Positions 55,641 through 64,000 of a stretch of DNA of 64,000 bases are shown one piece after another. Source of the DNA: Cerrena zonata (lineage: Eukaryota; Basidiomycota; Agaricomycetes; Polyporales; Cerrenaceae); the NCBI GenBank assembly GCA_038087015.1, contig JASBNA010000005.1, positions 1,798,001-1,862,000 on the forward strand, given 5' to 3'. A model generated the notes under the pieces. The model was not told the DNA's origin. It did no database searches and saw only the letters and a program-made list of their open reading frames with translations. Within the stretch, counting starts at the first letter, position 1, and every line of letters starts with the position of its first letter. The position numbers and the translations under genes are program-made.

Positions 55641-58600
55641 GTTTATCTCTACGCAGCCCCTTGCGGTCTTTTGTTCTCTTATATCTCCTCTATGCCCTCA
55701 CGCGTCGCACAATCTGCAAAAGTGATATGCACGTATGTTCTCATACAGTCTCATGAGCCAGTACGCTATCGTCGATATCAAACTTATCTATATCCGCCGT
55801 CTATGTGCTCCTTTATGCCCTTAACACCCCAACCCTTTTGAACCTCACGTCGATCCCTGTCGATTCTCAGCCGCGTTCATGCATACAACCCGTTTATCTT
55901 CACAGAACCTGCCCCCAGGTGGGTTTTCATCGGCAACATGGACGGTCCGTGTGAGGTACCCTATGAGACCCTGAGCATACCATATGGACATATTATATAC
56001 CCCACTCTATTCCACTCAGCTTTGTATTCAATTGTAGCGTGCTGCGTAGCCGATTTTGACGGGCGTCGCTCCTTCCTTCTTTTCGCTTCTGTTATCCCCT
56101 TCCTCTTCATTTTGCTTTTGAAGCCGGGACTTGCGAGGGTTCGCTCAGGGTCTATCCGGTCTTATTACTCAGACCTCTCTCAGAGACTTGGTTCTTTTGT
56201 CGAAATACGGTATAACGCTTTTGATTTCCCCGATTGAGAATCACGTTCAGTCACCGGTGTGATACCCTCTCCCGGGCAAAGTCCTTACCTTGTATCTTCT
56301 CTCTTCATCCACTCAGTCCTTTCGGTACAACCAACTTCAGAACAAACCTGGAGTCGAGATGAAGTGTGTGTGGGAGTCTTCCGGGTGATACAGGTAAGGA
56401 CAGCGGTGAGACGGGGTCGCAGCTTGGGTTTTAGAGTTTGACGAACGCCCTCCATCATCCCGCGACCGCGAGTGGTGCTGGACGTGACTTGATGGTTTGA
56501 TCTCAGAAACATACGAGAAGTGAGGGGGTATCACTGGACGCTGGACGCTGACAGGGTCTTGGACTCTGAGGACCTCTCTGAATCTGATGTGAGATGTAAC
56601 TTATCATACAACTGTTGCGACACCTGTATGTACGTACGCGTATTTCACTGCCGGGCCCCTTCAGGACTGGCTCTCGGGCCTCCATCTTCATCTTCTGACG
56701 GTGTTCCCGAAGTTGGAACATGTCGGTGACCAGAACACTGAATCGACTGGGAGAGCCAATCTCTGGAGACTCCGGGTAGACTCGGAATTTTCCCCGAGTT
56801 CCGAAGCGCGCCTATGCATTGGATCGCTGGTGTGGCATGTGACCGCGGGAATCTTAATGTAGAGAGAGAATATTATGAATAAAATATATTTCCACTGGGA
56901 TTGAGGAGTAAAATGGGAGAGTATGACTTAGGTATATAAAGATATGTTTTACCCATGAAAATAACAGTAATATCGAGCTTTTTAAGTGAGAGTAATCCTT
57001 ATTGACAACAATAAATATTACATAATTACTTGCGGTCCCGATTTGGATGGCGCTTAAGCGAAGCGGAAGCCCACACAGTTGGACGTGCAACACACCGTTT
57101 TTAAACCGGAAAAAAGCAATTATTGATACTGTACTACATCAGTGACGGCCCTCGGCGGATTTCGAAATGGAGTTCTACTAATTCTGATACTAAGTGGTGA
57201 TTATCGACGGGGTCCGCGTACAGGTGAATAGGTATGCACTGCGGTGATCATCACTGGCAGTAGGTAGGGTCATGATGACCACCGAGACTATCATTGTCAA
57301 TACCAAGTTCTAACGAGTCGTATTTGTTACTGGCAGTAATGCTGATACCTCTTAAAGCTCCGAGTGAATTCTCATAGAGTATATATCAAATCCTCAAAAC
57401 TCACACTCCAACCCACTCGTCCCCCGCTCACCAGTGCACCGATCACTGAGATATGGTGACGCAGTAAACAGTAACAACTCCTCTCTCCCTTTACATCACA
57501 ATCAAACACAACACATCCCGAAATCGTTAGGGTCCATCATGATCGACCAAACAAAAAACATTGCCTTCAAAGTTTCCAACAACTCTTCAAACTCCGCACC
57601 AAACCCACTTGGATCTGAATCAGGAACCCCTGCAAAACACTGGCACTTCGATCGATATGTGGCTATTGGTGGGCGCCGCACTCCAAGGAACCAATGTGGT
57701 ACTGGTGGTGGTCAGACGTAATTACATAGAACCTTACCTCAAGGCCCATCCACCCGCCCAAACGACCTAGTGGTGGGCGGTGATTGAACGAAGGTCGACT
57801 CGGAGGGTTCTGTCATTATTTGATGATTACTCTGTAGCTGTACGATACAATGACCTCTTGAAGCTTGAGAACCCGAGCCTGAGTATGAGTATAGGTGAAA
57901 TCGCACTTTGAATTTCGAACCTGTTTACGAAAACTAAACAAAACAAAACCAACTCTTCTCAAATTCTACTGTCATTTCTCGAAACTCGAAACCTTGAGTT
58001 TGAGCTTGTTGCATCAAACACCAGTGGTCTCGTGAACCCTTAGGTTGGAGTTCTGAGACCCTGTTGATTGTGGTCACTTACGGCCACCAACGAACAAAGT
58101 TCAAGCTCTCGATCTCTCGATACATCAGCGGCCTTTTGATGACGATGAAGGGGGAGTTTACTCACGATACATTCATGACAGCTCCTCTTCATGCTTTCAG
58201 ACAATCCCGAGTGGGGGAGGAGTGAGTACGGCAAGTATATGAATCACCGCTGCCAGTGTTGACGCCAAAACCCTGACATATGGGATCATTTCACTGGTAA
58301 AGCTGTAAGAAGCTTAGGGCGGGGACGGCCTTTTTCAAGTTGGTTATAGCTTATATCAATTCAATTCAATTACGTCCACTTGTGGTATTGGCAGCTTGGG
58401 GGCGGTGCTTGTTATGGTTTAGTGGGGTTTCTGAAGCTGAAAAGGCTAAAGGCTCGGATATGTATTCAGAGAAAGTGGGTTCGGTATTCTAGAGGAGGTA
58501 GAAATTGACCGTAGGACGCACGCGGTGATGAACGCGTTCGCGCTATTTGGTATATGTAGAGTATGAGCGGGGACTAGTAGTTTACTGGTTACGGTCATTG

Positions 58601-60210
58601 GTTACGGTCATTAAAATAATGAACGACGAGTGTGTGGTATGAATGTTCCGATGTTGAAAGACCGAGCTGAGAACTAATGGAGTGAGGCTCTAGAATTCGT
58701 AGACTTCTAGCTAGAGGTTTCATCTGAATCGTGATTTACCGTGAAGACTCGGAGTGGTTTTTAGGCTGGGAAAGGAGAGATGGAAAGGTATTTCCGACGG
58801 GAAGATATATAGATTGAGGGCTGAATGTGTTGGGTGCTCACCGCAGTTTTGTTATCCCAGGCTAACGAGAGGTAAGTGGAATGCCTAGAAGCAATAGCTG
58901 TTTATAATTAGGTGTGATATAGAAGATATATATGATTATTAGGACAGAACAGAACCTGATTCAAGATTTCCTTCGGCGAAAAGGCAAAAAAGAGTAAAAG
59001 AAAACGCCACATTGGATAAAAGAAATCAAGGAGGCAATATTCCACGGAGGAACGTCTGTTGTTGGAAGGGCATGTCCGCCGTTGTAGGTGTAAGTGTGAC
59101 TGTATAAAGGGGGAGAGTGGAGCAAGGAAGAACGAATGTGCCAGAGATGATGCTGTGGAATATTGTAAATCTGTGGCAAAATTGAGTAAAAGAGACTTTG
59201 TAGGCGGTCTCGGCCTCTCGTCCACGGACACCAGAAATCTTACCATTTCCCAAATCTCGCGGGGCACAAGCGAAACCGACGTCGGAGTTATAGAGATAGA
59301 GAGGCTCTGCGTGTTGCGGTTGATGCCACGACCACGACGCGACGGCAGGGGCGGTCGGTTGGCGGTGCTTTGTGGCATGTGGAATTGTTGGGATGATATT
59401 TTTGGTAAGGGCTTGAGATATCGTCTCCCTCCCACTTCCACTCAACCTGTAACAATTTGCGTACTACTCTTTCGGATTTTTTCGGAAAACAAAACTGGGG
59501 TGTAGTCTAAGGCTGGTGGCGGTCAGTGAAAAGATTAAGAGGGGTGGTTCTTTGGCAGAAACGATCCAGACTTGGGTGCCCGAAATCGGGTTAGAGGCGT
59601 TCGCTCGCGTGGCCAGCCGTGATCATTTTTGTGGGGAATGTTCGACGGAGCCGGCGGGATGTTTCCGGCAGTTGTGTTTAGACGGCAGCTTTAAAACCTT
59701 TTTTTGCTTCATGACACTCAGCTGTGGTTCATGGGTATAGCAGCATACATGGAAAGCGAAAGAAAGTCGAGCGGAGTGAAATCTGGTGGAATGGGGCAGT
59801 ACCTGTTTGGTAGACCGCAATAGACAGATGCGGGTGGTGCCGAGGGGGCGAGTGTGACAGAGGGCGCTCGGAGATGTCCATGACGAGCACTGTCTTCCGC
59901 ATGCAGACCATGGACCAGATTCCATACTGCTCACTTCGAATAGATCCTTCTCTCGCTTGGGGCCTCTTTTCCTCTTAATTCTCCGCTCTCACCCATCCGT
60001 TCTCCCCCCAACTTCCTCTTTTACCACCAACACCCAGCGCACGACCACCAGTCGTCCAGGTCAACAGTCAACTCGAGCTTTGTGATTACAGTCTCCCTGG
60101 ATCACCTACCACTACAGTCTACGCTCATCATACCACCACCACCACACACACGCCGCCTCCGTTGGACATTGGAGTGCAACATTCTGACCCTTCGGATTAC
60201 TACCTACCCA
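55641..60210. other. Long gene-poor region
   Basis: About 4.6 kb. Several overlapping frames exist, for example 58908-59441 (minus), 59059-59505 (plus) and 57561-57770 (plus, with a hydrophobic stretch), but none has a domain or clear splicing. A 13-bp direct repeat is at 58586-58611 and a third D-F-A-R-E-R-coding fragment at 56267-56284. The stretch just before 60211 is pyrimidine-rich promoter sequence. Confidence 0.35.
58586..58611 (+). repeat. 13-bp tandem direct repeat
   Basis: TGGTTACGGTCAT occurs twice head to tail; no other copy noticed. Confidence 0.7.
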
Positions 60211-62018
60211 ATGAATTCTCTCGATTCCGTCGAACCTCCCGTCGAGGCTCTTATTCCGTCGACTGAGCTCGCGGAGGTGGATGAACGGACGGAGATGATT
60301 GAGCAAGTGAGTCTCCGCCTCTTTCGTTCCCACTTGCTTTATACGTCCATTCCTTGTGCTTCTCTGTTACGTTGCTTTATGTGGCATGTGCACTCGCCTT
60401 TCCATTCAGTTTCATGATACGTTGGTACTCCGCCTTGCCCGCCAACTTGAAGCCGGCTGCGGTTGGTTGTCTCCACGGAACGGATGTCGAGGAGCAGGTA
60501 GAACAAGCCAATGGCAGAAGGATTCATTTTCAGTGTTCTCGGAGTTCTGTGCTTTCTGGCGGAGAGTTACTAGAGATTCTAGGATGTTCTCGAGTTGTGT
60601 CGGCGTCGCAGTGTCCACAAACTTTGTGAGGACACCCATGTCATAGCGTAACATCCAAGTGACGTCTCCGGATGGAGTTACGAAATCTACGTTCCGACGT
60701 TGTCGGCTACGTAGTCACATAGGATCCCCAAATGTCTCCTTGAATGCCATATTCGAACATGAACCTTGGCAGCCCTGGTCTATAAGGTTTAGACGTCATG
60801 GATATATCCCTTTCGAGCCTTTGTTTATTGCAGATGCACTTATCCCAACATTATATTCCTTTTTATAACTATTCTCTCACTCCGCACACCTCCACGGTAC
60901 TAACTACCTACCTTCTCCAGATATTTGCAAGAGTTGAAGAGGAAAGTGCGCGTCGAGCGCAGCAAGAGGCAGAAGCGGAAGCAGTTGTCGCTACGCTCAC
61001 ACCACAAGAAGCTTCTGAATCGCAAGATGATGTCCCCAATCCCCTTAATACAGTATCTACTGTCAGACAACGTAGACGGGGGAGCGTGTCTGTCTCTAGA
61101 TTCGGCGAGGTAAGCTTAGTTCTTTCTGTATATTTTCTGTCTTCGATTTTCCAGTCTTGTTGGAACTCCATTCGACGACTCCCATTATTTCATGGAGGAT
61201 TCCATAGAAAGTCCCCGCTCCACCGGTCTCTTCTTTCAAGAACTTGTAGTTCTAGACTATTGATCTCCGAGGTCTGGTCGGATGGAAGCCTGACGCTGAA
61301 TCCTATTTTCTATGTGGTTCAACTTATGATGTATATGATGTTGTCACCAGAAGCTGATCTGTACATTCTTCTCGTGACAGCCTACCGAACTTTCACCAGA
61401 GCCTATCTTGACAACATCAACTACCCCGTCGAATCGGGCTTCACGGTCGTCGTCTGTTGTAATTCAAAAAGCAACCTTTTACTCCGTGCAGCCGCAACAA
61501 GTACGTTTGTCTCATTTCCGCTTTTTAGTACTCGACTGACATTTCTCTTTTTTTTCTAGCACGGTAGCGCGGATTCATTAGCCTCCGAAACGGCCAGCGA
61601 CCCCGCGAAACTCGTCGAAGACATCCACTCGACGAAGATGGCGACCATCTCTGGCCGCCAGTCACTGTCGAAAGCTATCACACGGCGTCTCTCGCGTGCG
61701 CGTTCACGGTCGAAAGAAGTCCTCATCACTGCCAGTAACATCAATACCAGTGTGGTGATTGATGTCGCCGTGACAGAGGCTACTGTCGAAGTGCACCACT
61801 CTGACGAAGAAGATGAGGAAGCGAGAGTGGAGCTGGAGCGGCCGAAGAGCAGTGCGGCTGTTTATTCGCCGAATACCCTGAAGAGCCAACGCTCGACGTC
61901 AGGGCTGAGGATTCTTGGCGAGAAGGAGAAGACGAGTGGGAAGTGGGTGACGAGTATCAAGGATTTGGGAGCGAGGTGGAGGAGAAAGAGCTTGGCGGTG
62001 CTCTCGCCATCGTCGTGA
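60211..62018 (+). CDS. Uncharacterised low-complexity, coiled-coil protein (middle exons unresolved)
   Basis: Clear coding blocks: 60211-60306 (acidic start, E-M-I-E-Q, donor GTGAGT), an exon starting at 60922 (I-F-A-R-V-E-E-E-S-A-R-R-A-Q-Q-E-A) to the donor at 61111, 61386-61500 (P-T-E-L-S-P-E-P-I-L), and the long last exon 61560-62018. The last exon ends G-A-R-W-R-R-K-S-L-A-V-L-S-P-S-S. The E/A/R-rich segment should form a coiled coil; the rest is Ser/Thr-rich with basic and acidic patches and several R-R-x-S-type phosphorylation motifs. Exon choices between 60410 and 60920, and around 61155-61260, are ambiguous because two frames read well (one contains F-D-D-S-H-Y-F-M-E-D-S). I do not recognise the family. 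Confidence 0.55.
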
Positions 62019-64000
62019 GTGCTATTGAAGAGTGGTTGAAGCTGAATATACCCTCGATTGCGCGTTTTGCTTTCTCCTGGGATCTTGGTTTTTTCAAAAG
62101 AGTCTTGATTGACTTTTTCACTCGGGTTTTCTTGCTTGCTTTTGCTTGAATACTTTCCATCGCATCTCCTCCTTTCCTCCCTCTTTCTCCGTCTCCTCTC
62201 CCCGTCGCTGTTGCGATTGATGACCATCCCCTCTCCTCCTCTCCTCTCCCGTGCTTACATCGTTCCAGTGTATGATTTAGTGCATAGTGCTCATTGCTCA
62301 GGTTCTCGTGCCATCGTTACTCTCTTTCTCCGTCTCTCTGGATTTCCCCATACACCACACCACCCTCCTCTGCTCCCCATACTCTCATTGCTTGCTTTTT
62401 GCTTTCGTTTGCTGTGCATATGTACTACACACACACACACACACACACCCTCATATCATCCGCTCATACACCTCGTTATACGAATTTAAACAACTCATAC
62501 ACTCGCTCGAAATATTTTTCTGTCTCGTCTCATAGAAGTTAGATAATTGAAGATACCCAGGCCTCTTTCGCGTTGAGGTCATTGTCCGTATAGTGGGGAG
62601 CTGATTACTATAAGCAACGAAATACGTACCGCGGCTTCTTGTTGATTGAACGATTGAACAGAACAGCGAGAACCACGGAGTTCTTTTATTAGAACCACCT
62701 TCGACGTTGCGTGTGTGGTGAATTGACAATACCACAACACCTGAAGTAAACCAAACCAGACACTGTACAATGATAACATCAGTTACTCAGTTACTGTACT
62801 GTCCTATAGCTATGTTTTGCTCTCCGTCTACATGCTCTCTCTGTTCCTACCCTAGAAACGTTCCCACACGGCCAGATTCCCGATATGTACAGCCATTATG
62901 ATTTTAGACCTCCATTTGATCTTTCAAAGCCTCAAGCTGCAAAGCTGCACACTCCGAGCGTGTATGTAAAACTCAGTTCCTGGTTACCCGGCCACCAGAA
63001 AAAAAGAGCCCTCGGAGGGCCCTGACTGTGATCGGTGATATTGCAAGGTTTGACGGGACGAGAACATTGGTAAAATTGAACAGGTACAATCCTAGGATGT
63101 TCCACATGTTTCGCTCTGTGCGGGTGTATGCGTGTCTGGATACTTATTTCTGCTGGATACAGATTAAATATAAATATAGGTAGGCTTCATGCCTGATGGT
63201 GCTGACCTCTAATGTCTCTGCAGTTTCATATGAGCTGGTATGAGAGGTACGTGTTCATGCATAGAGCTTTATTGACCGAAATAGATCAACCGGGATGGGC
63301 AGTGCCTTGACGAGTGTTCCGGAAAGCCCAGAGATCCCCATGTGGAAGTGTCACTTTGTTGGGATCGGTATTTTGTTGGATATTGAAAATGATGACTTGT
63401 TGCTGTGTTGGGTGTTTTATTGTGATTTTGGGTGAAATTGTCGGACTGCATTAGACTACATTTCTATGTAAGTTCACGGGAGTATGGGGAGAGGTGCACC
63501 GTGCATGATATTGGGCGGTGGAGAGGAACTGTCTTTGTCTTGTCTTGCCAAGCGAATGAAGATAGCCAAGCTGACCTTCGAAAGCTTCTAACCAAATGTC
63601 GTCAAGGTTCGTAAGATTCCAGAGGAATGTAAAGAACCAGAAAGAGTTCAAGTAAGCTTATCAGAAGGAACGATTAGAACTTGCTCTGAATCCCCAGGTT
63701 TCCAAGCTCTTTCGAGATGACGGTTACAAGTTGAGGTACAATAACCGGAAGCAACGCGAAACCATGAATTACTGTAAAAATAAGATTCCGCGGCGGCCAA
63801 CGAGCTCAACGCCCTCAACGTTGAACGTCAACCATCACCGGCATAGTCACCTCCTTTATCTCCAGATTCTGTGATCATTGTCTCAGAAAGTTGCCAGTGA
63901 GCGAATTGGATACATATTCCCATCACACGGATTCTACGGACAAACCGGCCAAGATATTTCGCTCCTATTATTCTTCCCTAGTTCAAGGCACACTGCGATA
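62019..64000. other. Gene-free end of window
   Basis: About 2 kb. Pyrimidine-rich sequence follows the last gene (62150-62400), then the AC repeat; no gene recognised after it on either strand. Confidence 0.4.
62427..62448 (+). repeat. (AC)11 microsatellite
   Basis: Eleven perfect AC units downstream of the last gene; a likely length-variable marker. Confidence 0.95.

Noticed and set aside
58908..59505. Long overlapping open frames on both strands
   Set aside because: Several frames are open at once, a sign of composition bias; none shows a family or splice support.
1..64000. CRISPR arrays, operon structure, bacterial promoters
   Set aside because: No spaced direct repeats of the right length, and the spliced genes show a eukaryotic genome.

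Overview
This window is nuclear DNA from a basidiomycete fungus, most likely a mushroom-forming Agaricomycete. The evidence is compact genes broken by many short GT-AG introns (mostly 45-90 nt), coding on both strands, and several gene families I associate with Agaricomycetes: BTB/POZ proteins, small orphan kinases, BRI3-like membrane proteins, multi-pass 7TM-like proteins and a GH71 mutanase. I found no CRISPR, operon, rRNA, tRNA or viral gene. All gene models were spliced by eye from phase-consistent exon joins and, where available, by comparing paralogs inside the window.

Layout. 1-8 kb: the last exon of an Erv2-like sulfhydryl oxidase, a Mug135-like gene, then the first of two tandem cyclopropane-fatty-acid synthase (CFAS) genes. 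8.9-11.2 kb: the second CFAS. 11.5-16.1 kb: a GH71 alpha-1,3-glucanase on the minus strand, then two kinase-like genes head to head, one of which has lost the catalytic loop. 17.7-23.2 kb: three tandem multi-pass membrane protein genes. 23.4-24.1 kb: a 715-bp AT-rich foldback element with 257-bp inverted arms, CACTG/CAGTG ends and a CAA target-site duplication. 24.3-30.6 kb: an intronless microbial-type poly(ADP-ribose) glycohydrolase (PARG) gene, then two tandem BTB genes. 31-39 kb: a tiny cyanase-N-terminal-like HTH protein and three regulator-like genes (Q/P-rich, basic, zinc-finger). 40-41 kb: a mitochondrial succinate/fumarate carrier. 44-47.5 kb: two tandem BRI3-like membrane proteins and a small secreted cysteine-rich peptide. 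49.5-53.8 kb: a glycerol-3-phosphate acyltransferase, ribosomal protein uS11 (RPS14), and a decayed second PARG copy. 54-60 kb is gene-poor with degraded fragments. 60.2-62 kb holds one uncharacterised low-complexity gene, and the rest is gene-free to my eye.

The theme of the window is local duplication followed by divergence: CFAS x2, kinase x2, 7TM x3, BTB x2, BRI3-like x2 and PARG x2 (one dead), mixed with conserved housekeeping genes (RPS14, SFC carrier, GPAT, Erv2). Two lipid enzymes (CFAS pair, GPAT) and a cell-wall glucanase suggest membrane and wall remodelling functions, but nothing in the sequence shows these genes act as one system.
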